A DNA stretch of 64,000 nt, taken from NCBI GenBank assembly GCA_021029095.1, contig JAJOHG010000011.1, forward strand, positions 310,001-374,000, in the 5' to 3' direction. The stretch comes from Phellopilus nigrolimitatus. Taxonomy: Eukaryota; Basidiomycota; Agaricomycetes; Hymenochaetales; Hymenochaetaceae. The notes beneath the pieces are model-generated. The model had not been told where the DNA came from. It searched no databases and was given only the letters and a program-made list of their open reading frames with translations. A program made the translations under genes and the position numbers. Shown here piece by piece: positions 32,166 to 44,140 of this stretch. Numbering within the stretch: position 1 is the stretch's first letter; each line of letters begins with the position of its first letter.

Positions 32166-34497
32166 ATGCTTATCCCTCCGCAATATGGCTCGCTCCTGCA
32201 GTATCCCTATTATTCTTACCTCGGCCTGGCGATCAGTCTTTGCGCTGTCGCGGTAGCTCTGGCCAGGAGCCAGAGACATGTTCGTCTCTCTCTTCCTCCT
32301 AGCCCGCCGTCTGATTTCGTCATTGGACACCTGCGTACTATGCCTATGGAGAATCAGTGGCTGACATTCACAGAATGGGGAAAAAAACTCGGTGAGTTCT
32401 CTCGAGCGACTGCTCAGCGAACGAGAAGATTCAAGTTTGCTCGAAGGCGATGTGATCTATATCTCAGTTTTCGGGCGTCCTACGATCATCCTCAACTCCG
32501 CTGAAGCGGCACGCGACCTTATGGACAGGAAGGGCGCCAATTACTCTGATAGGCCGCGTCAAATCCTTCATGGAGAGCTGTATGATGCTCATTCTCGTTG
32601 CCAAAGACATTTTTAATGCTTTAATTGCAGGTTCGGTCTGGGGAACACAATGCCCTTCATGAGATACGGCGAGCGGTTCCGGTTACAGAGACGCCTCATG
32701 CAACAACATTTTAACTCGCAGGCAATCCCGTCGTTTCGACCCCTGCAACATGAGCAAGTTAGCATATTCCTCAAGAATATGTTAACCTCACCTGAGAGGT
32801 TGGTTCATCACGTACATCGGTAAGTGTTTTGACCAAAAAAAAAGGAACATCTCAATCGTACTATGCTTATTTGTATCGCCTATTTAATTTCTAGTATGAG
32901 CACGGGCTCGCTGCTTATGGTTACATATGGTCACGAAGTCGTGTCTGACGACGACTATGTCACCAAGATTGCGGTGGATGCCCTTTCACGAACATCAGAA
33001 TCTGGCACCGCTGGAGCAACGCCAGTCGACTTCTTTCCAATATGTAAGTCACCCAAAACTTGAGCCATTTACATGTAATTTCGAAATAAACGTTTACTTA
33101 TACAGTGAGCTATGTACCGTCATGGTTTCCCGGAGCGGGATTCCAGAAAGGAGTGGCAGAAACGCGCAAACTTGTCGATGACATGATAGGGGTGCCATAT
33201 AACGAAGTGAAGAAAAGCAGAGTATGTTGATATAAGTGTTCTCGCTCGATAATATTATCACTAATATATTGAATGCACTAGGCTTCTGGAATGGCTGTTT
33301 CTTCTCTGGTGACTCGCATGCTCGATATAAACGAGACTAAGCATGCCGGGAATGCAGACAATGAATTCGATATAAAAAACATCGCAGGAATTATCTATGG
33401 AGGTGCGCGGAGTAAGAATATTCGCAGATCCCTCCGACTAATGTCCTATGGTTTCTCAGCTGGCGTCGAGACGGTAAGCAGACATCTGTTTGCCTGATTT
33501 CAATGTCTGATGTTGGTCAACAGTCGGAGGACGTCATAATGACTTTCGTTCTCATGATGACCTGTCACCCGGAAATCGTAGAACGTGCTCAGAAAGAGAT
33601 TGACAATTTCGTAGGTACCGATCGACTTCCGACTCTCGATGACAGGGAAAGTCTCCCGTATATCGATTGTATACTGAAAGAGGTCTTCAGGTGAGTCATG
33701 ATTTCATCCCACCTTTGCTTCCGTTAATCATCGAGTTGGCTGTAGAATCAATCCACCTCTCCCGCTTGGTTTGTCTCTCCTATTATATTGTCTTGTCCTT
33801 CAACTGACGCGGAGTCTTGTCAACAAATTTCAAGGCGTTCCCCACCAATCTTTGAAAGAAGACGTGTACCGAGGGAGCAGGATTCCGGCGGGGTCGCTAA
33901 TTATTCCAAATATATGGTCGGAATATTCTGAATTGATTGCTATTCAAGTTGGCTGATGTCTTACTATAAAGGCTGATGATGCGCGACGAGCGCTATTTCC
34001 CTGATCCCGATAAATTCGACCCGGAACGTTTTCTGACCAAGGGCGAGGCGAGCCAGAAAGAAGATAAAATACCTGGCGAAGCGCTGCGTGGGCTTAATGG
34101 CTTGAATCTTGGCGATCCTAGCTCTCTAGTGTTCGGATTTGGGAGAAGGTGAATAACGGCCGCACGTTTTACGTGAAATACGCCGACCATATTGATCATC
34201 AGAGCTTGTCCTGGGCGCTTCTTTGCGGACGCGAATGCTTGGCTGACCATGGCTAATATTCTTGCGGCCTTTAACATCCGTGCTCCCGTCGATCCAGTCA
34301 CTGGTGTGGTGTTGAAGCCAGCCATCGAATTCGATCAGAAGGGCACTAGGTATAGAACGTTCCTCAATTCTGTGAAACGATGCATTTACTCACAGAGAAC
34401 TCAACTTCATCAGTAAACCGAAACCGTTCAAGTGCGAGATTTTGCCGCGCAGCGCGAAATATGTTGCAATGATCAACCAAGACCCATCCAACTTGTA
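32166..34497 (+). CDS. Cytochrome P450 monooxygenase, gene 5
   Basis: Intact P450 related to the leftward array but diverged. N-terminal anchor YSYLGLAISLCAVAVALA, hinge LPPSPPSDFVIGHLRTMP, RYGERFRLQRR (C-helix), [20 protein letters not shown] (I-helix, across introns), EVFR (ExxR), DPERF (PxRF), and [17 protein letters not shown] with the haem Cys. First intron 32,392-32,446. The haem-loop intron has an ordinary GT donor at the position where the array copies use GC. The last exon encodes SKPKPFKCEILPRSAKY and ends PSNL. All junctions keep frame. It is transcribed towards the BTB gene. Substrate unknown. Confidence 0.88.
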
Positions 34498-34969
34498 GGT
34501 TTGTTATGAACGCGATCGATGATGTTTCATAAATTGTACAATGCACTCGCGAATACCAAACGAACGCATATATTTCTTTCTTTTGTGAAGCAGTTACACA
34601 TGTCAAGACTGTTCAGACTCTAAAACTCAAACAACTAAGGTAGTATGTGCAGAAAAGGCGTATCAGCAGAAAAAGAAACCCTTTCTGATATTGGTTGGAG
34701 TTGTATTCCAAGAAGGGCGATAGGAAATGGCAATCGCATTGGCAATAAAAGCCCTACAAAGTAGCTTCGCAGTGAGTACCCATCGGTGGGGTTGGATCAG
34801 CTGAAACGATAGTCCCCGCTGGTACGATTCCGTCACGCTTGTTCGCTACCGATTAGAACATCCAACATTTCGTGTATTTGTATGTTTCATGTTTTCTATA
34901 TTCATTCAATATTTTCTCAGCTGTTTAAAAAGGACTGTACTTACTTCCATCGTGACAGAAATTTCAACG
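34498..34969. other. Intergenic, copied at 38,040-38,455
   Basis: Contains GAATACCA...ATATTTCTTTCTTTTGTGAAG and further blocks repeated at 38,060-38,455, so the BTB gene was duplicated together with its upstream region. Confidence 0.65.
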
Positions 34970-36093
34970 ATGGATCATCCGAGCCCAATCGTCGAAAAGC
35001 ATCCTCGTCTATATCTTCCCGACGGGAATTTCGTGTTATCGGCCAAGTCGTCATCTTCGAAAGCTGCTGGTGGTAGATCGGACAACGAGTCGTCGAACAA
35101 GTCTGCCCCTGCGAGTCAGGATGTACGGATTATCCTCTTCAGAGTGCACAAGTCCATATGTGCGCTTCACTCCGAGATCTTCGAGGGAATGCTGGCGCAT
35201 GACACTTACATTGCCGAAACGTACGAGGAAGCGCCAGTCGTTGAGATGCCAGATACTGCGGAGCAAATTGAGGCAATGCTGGAAGCTATGTACGGCTTGT
35301 CGGAATGGTAAGCACGAGTCAATGACGCGTCCCTGTGATAATCGTACATACCTGACCTTTGTTGTTTTCCAGGAGGAAGTTTGCGAGCCAGGAACCCGAT
35401 TTTCCCACCCTCGTGGAGAACCTCATGGCAATGGTCACGAAATACGAAATAAAACCCATTCGACAGGACATCATCGAGGTCACGAACCTCATCTGGCCGG
35501 CCACGCTGGAGAAATGGGACAAATTCCAGGAGAGCCTGAATCCTCACGAAAATAGTTGGGAAACTATCTCCGATCCAGCCGCCGCGGCTGTTTTCGCTCG
35601 TCGCTTCGATCTACCCGAACTGCGCGCAGTCGCTCTGCATTCACTATCGTGCTTAGATGCCAGAGCTCAATGGCAGGGACAAGGAGGTGATAGGAATTGG
35701 TGCAATGGACGACGTGTGCGATGGGACTTGCTCAGCAGGGACGACTTCCGCGATCTCAGCTGCGTTCAGGAGTACAAACGAGACTTGCGTCTGAAAGAAG
35801 TTGTGGAGCATGAAGATTATCGTTGTCACGCGCAGCCAAGCTGCGGGCAAAGCCACAAGAACGACGACCTGTTCGAGGCAGACAAGCTGACGTCTGTTCT
35901 TTGGAGAAGCAATGACATCCTGACTTCGCTTGGGTTGTACCAGATAGAGCTTGAAAATAGGTATGAAGGTAGCGGGCTATGTGAGTTTCATTGGAAGGCA
36001 GCAAAGTTTGTCGCTAGGAACAGGGAATCGTACTGGGAGTCGCTGCTCCGCATAGCTCGAGGGGAGATGGAGCCATTGCGTACTTTCTTGTGA
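34970..36093 (+). CDS. BTB/POZ domain protein 1
   Basis: Two exons (34,970-35,307; 35,373-36,093). The N-terminal half carries a BTB/POZ fold typical of agaricomycete proteins: YLPDGNFVLSA, VRIILFRVHKSICALHSEIF, EGML, then VVEMPDTAEQIEAMLEAMYG. The C-terminal part is helical and lineage-specific (DPAAAAVFARRFDLPELRAV, ALHSLSCLDAR, SYWESLLRIARGE). BTB domains mediate dimerisation or cullin-3 binding; the role here is unknown. Intact, and the template for recognising the broken paralogue at 38,456/48,169. Confidence 0.85.
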
Positions 36094-36115
36094 ACGTTTT
36101 ATCTCATAATACATA

Positions 36116-36381
36116 CACCTCGGTGTAGAAAGTAAATGTGATCGGCGCTCCTGCCAAATTTGGATGCGGCATGTATCGTAAAATATTATCTGAACGAGAG
36201 TTCAAATCCAACGCTTTTTTATTCTTCGAAAACTGTGCTGTGCAATATATTCATCTATATTCAAACAACAATTCGGTTTGCACGGTAATGAGCTACGAGA
36301 AGGCCTGTCGACGATGTGTCTGTTTACTTTGTCTCAATTTGGCAGGAGTGCCGATCACATTTACTTTCTACACCGAGGTGT
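36116..36381. mobile_element. MITE A, TA-flanked
   Basis: 266 bp with about 46-bp inverted ends (CACCTCGGTGTAGAAAGTAA inward, one mismatch) and TA on both sides (36,114-36,115; 36,382-36,383). No coding capacity. Tc1/mariner-type target duplication. The end shares GTGTAGAAAGT with MITE B. Confidence 0.85.
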
Positions 36382-36643
36382 ACGCTCGTTCCAGGTTTTT
36401 ATGCCAAAAGTGGGTTCCCCCAAAATGGAAGTTAATTCCCATCTCTGCGAGACGCAGTCTGAACACATCCACAAAAATGGTTGAGTGCCGTTACAAGCTG
36501 CGCTATGCATATAGCAAACAAAATGTCATATATTTAAATTACGAAAAGTACCCAGGATGTGGATGCGAATTGCTTTCCTTCTTACAGCGCTTTTCATAAC
36601 GACGCGGAATCGCCACCTAACACTTGGTCCCACGACCGTGTTA

Positions 36644-37078
36644 CAGGTGGGTGTAGAAAGTCTACGGCCCCCCTAAATAAGGAAGGTGGCTCCCGTCCGC
36701 GCCGTCCGAGCGTCCACATCGTTGCATTCACTTAAGAAAAGATCAAACAGGTTGTCTAACTCAAAAAGCCCTTTTTTAATAACTATATGATGAAAATACA
36801 ATGTATACACAGTCGATTTGAGGTTAACCGTTTGCTTTTCACTGCTGTCACGTGATGCAACCTGTAGCCCTGACCACATTTTCAAGCTCGGTCACAAGTC
36901 CGATAACTGCCCCGCCGCAAAAACTACATGAGATACAATACATTTGGGAGGTGATTTGAGCTGGCAGTGTGCCGTGGGCAATCGTGAATGACAACGGAGG
37001 ATGCGGATGAGTGTACGCGACGCGGACGGGAGCCACCTTCCTTATTTAGGGGGGCCGTAGACTTTCTACACCCACCTG
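36644..37078. mobile_element. MITE B, TA-flanked
   Basis: 435 bp with perfect 58-bp inverted ends (CAGGTGGGTGTAGAAAGTCT inward) and TA on both sides (36,642-36,643; 37,079-37,080). No plausible gene. Perfect ends suggest recent movement. Confidence 0.88.
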
Positions 37079-37297
37079 TACAAAGATGAAGAGAGATGAT
37101 CCGAGCTTCGGCATGCGTTCGTTTTCTTCGAAGAGGGCAAAGAGCTCGATGCAATCTGATCTAAATGATCGGCAACCAGATACGGCCTGATCCGGGAACT
37201 CGGCACTTTGGCGAAAGCTTAGATGATCGGATCGTGCGAGTATATTTGTCACGCAGTCCGTGGCGAGGCGGCGCGAGATTTTTTGCGATTCCGCATA

Positions 37298-38005
37298 CAG
37301 TCAAACTTCCCATACTGCATAGGGTTCGGTGGAAGGGTCTGGCTATGCATTTTCAGAGGTTATGCAGTAAGAGAAACCCACAAACTAGTACGTAATTGAA
37401 ACATTGGTTAAAAGTGATGTAAGATAGCAGAAGGCATAACAACGAAAAGTGAATATAAATTGATTTTAAGGATTTCCTAAGCCAAAAAGAATAGGCTGAT
37501 ACCTGGCTGCTTCAAATTGGCCACCTGATCCATCTGTAGCTTCCATCTGAGCTTGTGAAGACAGCTGCGAGCCTGTTAAATCTCGGGCTTGCAATAGTAC
37601 ACATCGAGCCTCGAGGTCTGTTATAGCTTGGCATGCAATAGGTGGCGACATTACCAGCAGCTCATCAACTAGCCCATCAACCATGTTGATACGGGCCTGC
37701 TCTATGATTTTTGGTCGGTCCATTACTCCATAATGTTCTCTGTGTCAATGTGCAAAATGTTGTTGACAGAGACGGAGACGGTTTGAGACCATACAGGAGT
37801 AAAACACAAAGCAAATCACAAGTGAAATGACCTCGCATACTGCATATTGTAAGTAAATTTTCCCATTTGCATATGCAATATGCATTATTATTTTTATGCA
37901 TTATCTTATAGGTATTTTCTAACTACCAACTTGGTGGAGCCTTTGGTCTATGCATTTCGGGAGGTTATGCATTATGAGAAGGATTCATTATGGGAAGTTT
38001 GACTG
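37298..38005. mobile_element. pogo-like non-autonomous element C
   Basis: 708 bp, inverted ends CAGTCAAACTTCCCATA (17 bp exact, then decaying) flanked by TA (37,296-37,297; 38,006-38,007). The CAGT end is typical of pogo/Tigger elements. The 85-codon minus frame at 37,466-37,723 may be a transposase remnant, but no motif is recognisable. Confidence 0.75.
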
Positions 38006-38455
38006 TAGTTATGAAAACGGCTGTAAGGGTGCGCCAACACATTCTGGTTTGCTTCATGAACGCGCGCGCGAATACCAGCCAAGTTCATATATTTCTTTCT
38101 TTTGTGAAGCAGAAGACTGTCAAGGCTGTAAAATCCAAACATTCAAGATAGTATGCGCAGAAAGTGTGCATCAGCAGAAAACAAAACTTTCTGACATGCG
38201 ATGGAGCTCGAGACGGGAAAATGGATCGTGCTTACGAATTATTCGTCAGTAGCCTACAAAGCGGCTGTGCAGAAAATACGACTTTGATCAGCTTGAGCGG
38301 CGGTCCGGTTACGATATTCCGTCGCACTTGTTCTTTACTGATAGAGCATCCCACATTGCATATATCTGTATGTTTCAAGCTTTTGTTATTTTCAATCTTC
38401 TCTCGGCTGATTGAGAAGGACTGTGCTAACTTCCATCGTAACAAAAATTTCAACG

Positions 38456-38766
38456 ATGGATCATCCGAGCCCAATCGTCGAAAAGCATCCTGGTCTATAT
38501 CTTCCTGACGGGAATTTCGTGTTATCGGCCAAGTCGTCAATCTCGAAAGCCGCTGGCTACAGATTGGACAACGAAGCGTCGAACAATCCTGCCTCTCTGA
38601 GCCAGGATGTACGGATTATCCTCTTCCGAGTGCACAAGTCCATATGTGCGCTTCACTCCGAAATCTTCGAGGAAATGCTGGCGCATGGCCCTCTCACCGC
38701 CGAAACATACGAGGAGACGCCCGTAGTGTTGAAATGCCAGATACAGCGGAGGAAATCGAGGCAATG
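38456..38766 (+). pseudogene. BTB/POZ protein 2, 5' half
   Basis: Near copy of the first exon of BTB protein 1 (MDHPSPIVEKHPGLYLPDGN; VRIILFRVHKSICALHSEIF). Two lesions: one extra base near 38,730 (CCCGTAGTGTTGAAATG against CCAGTCGTTGAGATG) shifts the frame, and the gene stops at GAGGCAATG where the 9.4-kb element begins. The matching remainder lies at 48,169-48,972. Confidence 0.88.
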
Positions 38767-38795
38767 CATCAGGAAACTGCATTTTCAGAATAGTT

Positions 38796-39176
38796 GATGT
38801 AGTGTCAAACACTTACGTAGGAAGGTAGTTGATAGCGTGTTTAGCGTGATTAGCATGTTTAGCGTGTTGAGCTATTAGGTGGATAGTGTGGTAGCATGAT
38901 TAGCTTCTATAGTTTCTATAGTTGTTTAGTGTGGTAGCGTGATTAGCCTTCTATAGTTTCTATAGTTGTTATTAGGATGTACTCATATTTAAACTCATTG
39001 TCTAATTGTGCCCTGGACAAACCATGCATAAATTCAGTATTGGTCCATAATCCAGCAACTCAAAGTATGATATCAATGTTCATATCAAACTTAAGTAATG
39101 AGCCTGTCTAATATACATTTTTATAGGTTGTTTTGTCGGTAAAACTGTTGACAAAAAACTGCTTTGCCAGCTCCAC
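38796..39176. other. Left subterminal repeat region of 9.4-kb element
   Basis: Short interspersed motifs such as GTTTAGCGTG, GTGTGGTAGC and TTCTATAGTTTCTATAG, the last present twice (about 38,909 and 38,950). No gene. Confidence 0.55.
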
Positions 39177-40403
39177 TAGGGCTCATCATGAGTCCTTGTT
39201 ACCCGTGGAAACCTGTGACTAGGGCTCACCACAAGTCCACCCACGGGTTGACCCGGACCCATTGGCAGGTCACCCGCGACGAAAAATTATAAACCCGGAC
39301 CCGCCTCGACCCAGACCCATACAGACATGGATTCCCAGGTCCTCAGAAACCCGCGGGTGTGGGTCAAGCAGGTCGCACTGCGGGCATCCACTTAGAATCC
39401 CCCCATGGTGAGTTGATTAGTTGTTTTGTTTAATTGTGGCTTTCTTCACACATTATAGTTTAACACTCTTGGACACTTCAATCCAAATTGCTTTAAAACT
39501 TTCTTATGCCTTTCTCCAAATGATATACTTTAACTTTCTTTTTGCCTTTGTCCATACAAGAAAGGCTTAACAAAGGGGTGCTTTGACAAAAACATGCCTT
39601 TGTTAAGCCTTTCTTGTGCGGACAAAGGCGAAATGGAAGTTAAAGTATACCATTTGGAGAAAGGCATAAGAAAGTTAAGAAGTGATTTGGATAAAAGTGT
39701 CCAAAAGTGTTAAACTATAATGTGCGGAGAAAGCCACAATTAAATAAAACAATTAATCAACTTACCATGGGGGGATTCTAAGTGGATGCCCGCAGTGTCG
39801 ATGGTTAGTTTACAGTTTTTATAGCATTATTCAGCACTTGTTAGAAATAAATAGTAAATGACACGAAAACACTCTACAAGCTAATCCCCAGCCTCTATGT
39901 CTTGATTCCTATCCTTCTCCTTAACTTGATGAGGTGCTCCGAGCTTGGGCTGCCCTGTGCACAAAATGAAGCTTGCAGAATGAAGCACACAAAACGAAGT
40001 GCAAAGAACAAAGTGCGAAAAAACAAATCGTGGGAGTTTAGGGGATGCGTGGGAAAGTGCGGACAAGAAAACACTTTCTCTGTCCATCACTTCTGTTGGC
40101 TTAGTCATAAATCAGAAATATGACCTTTTGACCCCTGCAAAATCCAAAATTCATATGAACCAGAGTTCTAAACAATTTGAACTTCACTTCATATGACCCT
40201 ATTGAATGTTCTGTATCATCACTGGCTGCCTTGAAAACCTATGAACTACCTGCGAGTATTGGAAAATCACAAATTCTCGACCCAGACCCGTGACAATCCA
40301 TTTCCCACAGATCACCCTTTGACGGGTGATCCATGAATACGGATCTGTAGTCCGGGTTTGGTCATGGGTTTCCACAGGTTTTAAGGTCTCGTGGTGAGCT
40401 CTA
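39177..40403. mobile_element. Candidate 1.2-kb element with imperfect inverted ends
   Basis: TAGGGCTCATCATGAGTCC at 39,177 pairs imperfectly with the reverse complement of the region ending GAGCTCTA at 40,403 (TAGAGCTCACCACGAGACC), over about 50 bp including GTGGAAACC. The end abuts the Gly/Pro tail of the Hsp70 fragment, which would explain the loss of its C-terminus. No target duplication was found, so this is tentative. Flanking CCCGGACCC-type repeats occur inside both ends. Confidence 0.4.
39376..39797. mobile_element. Foldback MITE, CACTA-like ends
   Basis: 422-bp near-palindrome with arms of about 200 nt separated by a loop of roughly 20 nt (around GGGGTGCTTTGACAAAAAC). Ends are CACTGCGGG...CCCGCAGTG with a 3-bp target duplication TCG (39,373-39,375; 39,798-39,800). 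CACTR ends plus a 3-bp duplication fit the CACTA/EnSpm group. No coding sequence. Confidence 0.7.
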
Positions 40404-41297
40404 TCTGACACGCCCGGAGCGCCACCAGCTCCAGGGAAGCTGCCTGGAGCCCCCGGGCCACCAAGGAATCTGCCCGCACCCGGGAAGCTGCCTGCGCCAG
40501 GCGCTCCACCTGCACCTGCAGATTGGTAGAACTTCTGCATGATTGGGCCCGCAATGCCTTTGAGCTCCTTCTGCTTCTTCTTGTACTCCTCCTTCAACAC
40601 TTCCTGCAAGTTGTCGAGCCACAAAATCACCTCATTCACTGCGGTCTCGAGGCGCATCTTGTTGTCCGCTGTCTGCATTGAACTTGTCCTTCACCTTCTC
40701 ATCCACGATCGAATTGTGCAGGTGGTACGCATAGGACTCGAGACCGTTCTTGGTAGTGATGCGCGAAGCGGCTCCCTCGTCCTCAGCTATAAAGAAAATA
40801 TAATCAGAGTTTAATATGGATGATAGAACTGAGTATTTGCTTACCCTTGAACTTCTCAGTGTTGCTGACCATACACTCAATCTCCTCCTTCATAAGATGA
40901 CCCTTGTCGTTAGTGATCATGATGCGGTTCGACTTTCTGGTCATCTTATCCAAGGCAGACAGGTTAAGGATACTGTTAGCATCGATGTCGAAGGTAACCT
41001 CAACCTGAGGAACACTGCACAGGTGGGTCACCAGAAAGCTTGATCTTGCCGAGGAGGTTGTTGTCCTTTGTGCGCACATGCTCGCCCTCGAAAGCCTGGA
41101 TAAGGACACCGGACTGGCTGTCAGAGTATGTCGAGAAGATTTTGGACTTCATCGGGACGGTCATGTTGCACTTAATTAGCGCGGTCATGACACCACTGGT
41201 GGTCTCGATACTGAGCGAGAGCAGTGCGACATTGAGGAGGAGATTCTGAGTCTTCTAGGAAGTGTCACCGGTGAGGATGGTAGCCTGAACAGCGGCA
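40404..41297 (-). pseudogene. Hsp70 C-terminal fragment
   Basis: Matches cytosolic Hsp70 from the end of the ATPase domain to the lid: GAAVQATILTGDTS then a stop, [49 protein letters not shown], a frameshift, [37 protein letters not shown], an intron (about 40,797-40,850), [43 protein letters not shown], and a Gly/Pro tail that lacks the EEVD end. The retained intron shows it was copied from DNA, not from mRNA. It cannot make a chaperone. Confidence 0.88.
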
Positions 41298-41726
41298 CCG
41301 TGCAAAGTCATGTTGCGAACAAACAAATTGATGATACACTGATGATGCACATAAAATTTTAGCTAAGTTCAATTTCCCATGCTCCGTCTGAGCGTTCTGA
41401 CGGAAGCACCCAAAGTGTGGGAAAACACGTGACAAGTGATGACTCGCATGGAAATATGTGACAAGTGGCACATGATGTGACTCATGATGATTTTCATTGC
41501 CACGTCACTTTGTCTTTTTCGCCACCATCATCCCCTCCCACTCTTACATTTGTTTTTCTCTTTTCTTTTGCTTTATTCTTTCTAGCCCTATCTCTGCGCG
41601 GCTAAGGGTGCCCAATTAGGAGCCGCTGCGCAAGTGGGGTAGTGCATGTTGAGCTATTATGCTTCCTTGTGTTTATAGTAAAGGTTTTTTTTATAATGCA
41701 ATTTTTCCCTTTGCTTCGACTCACTG

Positions 41727-41921
41727 CCACCAGCCTGGGCAGAAAGATGGCTTTGAAGTTGCTTCATGCCTTAGCACTGAGGTTCGCTTCATGTGCCTGC
41801 TCGGGTGGTGATGGGTTTTCCCCCATGCTCCAACCACCGGCCTGGGCAGAAAGATGGCTTTGAAGTTGCTTCATGCCTTAGCACCGAGGTTAGCTTCGTG
41901 TGTCTGTTCGCACGGTGATGG
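41727..41921. repeat. Tandem repeat, two copies of about 107 bp
   Basis: CCACCRGCCTGGGCAGAAAG followed by ATGGCTTTGAAGTTGCTTC begins at 41,727 and again at 41,834, with few differences. No gene attached. Confidence 0.75.
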
Positions 41922-42108
41922 TCCCTCCGATTCATTGAATTTGTGTACTGTGTTCTGACACTCTGAGCAGCTCGAAAACAGGGTGTATGGCAATGTCGTT
42001 CTCACTTTCTCCGCCGCCGCCCGCCGCCCTACACACACTATGTCAAGCTCTCCCTCGTCTTCGGCGTTGGCGGCGCGGACGTGCCCTCCGTGAACACTGC
42101 CCTCCCTG

Positions 42109-44140
42109 GTGTGTCTGGGCTGCCCCTCCAGTCCGCAGGATGCGAAGCCGGCGCCCGCATCCTCGTCCATCTCACCCCCGCGCGCACACCAGCTACCGAC
42201 ACCCACCGACGCCGGCCCCGCCGCAGTGCCCTTCGCCGCGCTCGCCGCGTCCAAACCGATCCTCATGCCCATCAGCACCAGGCCCTCAACAACAACAACC
42301 ACCTCATCATCGAGCGGCCACGACGGCAACGAGTCGATGATCTCGGGCTCGAACGTCCCCATGGACCTCCACACGCTGCCGCCCTATCCCGATTCGCCGC
42401 TGCGGCACACGCGCTCGCCGGAGGTGGGTCCCAACGACTCGGCGTCCGTCATGGACAACAACAGGTCGGGCATCGACTTCCCGTCACTGCGCCGCGCGGG
42501 CACGGGCGGCGTGTCGAGCCTCGCACCGCCCGTGCTGATCGACAACGGCACGTACGTCTTCAAGTTCAGCACGCCCAGCAAGCGCATGCTCCGCTTCCAG
42601 GCGCACCACGACAACATCGAGCACCTGCGCGAGGTCATCGAGGGCAAGCTCGTGGCGGACCGTTCTTCGCGCCGCCGAAGCCCGACCCGGGCGCAGATGC
42701 GGACGCGGACGTGCCCCTCCCCGAGGGCCCGCGCGCGGACGACTTCCAGATGTACTACAAGGACGTGTCGGACGCGGTCAAGAGCGCGCCCCGCGCGGGT
42801 GTCGATTGCGTCGTGCTCTTCCTGCACGGCTGCGAGTTGTGGGTGGTGCACAGCAAGGAGGACGCGGGCGCGAAGGCGGCGCCGAAGGCCAGTGCGCCGA
42901 AGCAGGCGCGCCATACCCGTCCCCGCCGACCTCGCCGCCGTCGACCGCCGCATCCGCATCCGCGGGGACAGACGACGCCGCAGAGAGCCCCAGCCCCGCG
43001 TCGAGCGAGGACAGCGCGCTCCCGACGTCGCCAAACAGCGCAGGCGCCGCGGCAGGCGGCAGCCCCCGCCGTACCCACACAAGCCCGCACACACGCCGTG
43101 CGCGGGCGCGGGCGCGGGTGCGTCGACCGCCGGGCAGTGGCTCATCGAGGACGACGAGGAGGACAGCGAGCGCGGGAGCGACGGCCTGAGCGACGCGCCG
43201 TCCGAGGACGTCGAGCTCGACCCGACCTTCGCGCGCATGGGCCGCTTCCCCGGCACGGTCAAGATCGTGGTCGAGGGCACGACGTTCTGGTGAGCAGAGC
43301 AGAGCTGCCAGCGTTTTTGGTCCCGCGCTGACGCCGGGTTGTTTGGGGCGCTCCCCCGTGCAGGGCACATAGGGAGATTCTTGTGTTTGCCTCGCCGTTC
43401 TTCGAGGCGGCGCTCAGCGGGGACTGGTCCGAGACGCGCGTGGACGACGGCGGCGGCGCTCCATGTCTTCCATCATCACCATTCCGCAGCCGCCCTCAAA
43501 CCCCCGCGACCGGGCTTCGAGGGATCTCCAGATGGGCGTGACGTGCGCCTCTGATCCCGATACGAGCCCCGAGGACGCCGACGCCGACGTCGACGATCTC
43601 AAGATCGAGCTGGCTTCTCTGAACTGCAAGGAGGGCGAGTCGAGCTCGAGCGACACCGAGCAAAAGCACACGGCCCGCAGGGAGAGCCTCGAACGCTTGC
43701 AAGGCAGGGGCAAGAGCAGGGCGAGCCTGGACAGAAACGTCCCTGTCAAGCCGAGGACCAGAAAGCCCTCGGGTGCGGAGGCGAAGATTGTCCTCAAGGA
43801 AGAGAGAGCGAACACTTTCCATGACTTTCTGAAGTTCGTCTATCCTCAGTAAGTACCCAATTTCAAACATGTATTCGTCTACGACCGGCGCATTAAATTG
43901 TGTTGGCGGATTAGTCTGGAATGCTCCATCACCTGGAATAATGTGGAAGGCCTCATGAACATCTCGTCTAAACTCTGTGTCCCGGCGCTTTCGAAGCAAT
44001 GCCTTACATTTCTCCTTACACACGCCGCAGGCAAGCCTATCAAGGCTATGCGCATCGCGGAACTTTTTGAGGAAGAGCAGCTCTACCGCGAGTCCAGCCG
44101 GTTTGTGCAGGATAATCCCGGCGGATGGAGCGAAAGTGGT
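42109..44140 (+). pseudogene. BTB-domain protein gene fragment, GC-rich, frameshifted
   Basis: A conserved peptide order is visible but spread over different frames: VLIDNGTYVFKFSTPSKRML, RFQAHHDNIEHLREVIEGKL, a 1-nt loss near 42,661, FFAPPKPDPGADADADVPLP, DFQMYYKDVSDAVKSAP, further frame changes near 42,900 and 43,090, DPTFARMGRFPGTVKIVVEG, an intron (43,291-43,364), HREILVFASPFFEAALSGDW (BTB core), another shift near 43,445, MSSIITIPQPPSNPRDRA, NTFHDFLKFVYP, an intron, NNVEGLMNISSKLCVPALSK and AMRIAELFEEEQLYRESSRF. This resembles an agaricomycete BTB regulator. At least four frame breaks mean no complete product. The GC content is well above the surrounding element, indicating capture from a gene-rich locus. 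Confidence 0.7.

Noticed and set aside
42081..43331. 416-codon plus frame and several overlapping long frames in the GC-rich region
   Set aside because: Long frames in all phases are expected at this GC content. Only short stretches in alternating frames show family-like peptides, so no single frame was called as a gene.
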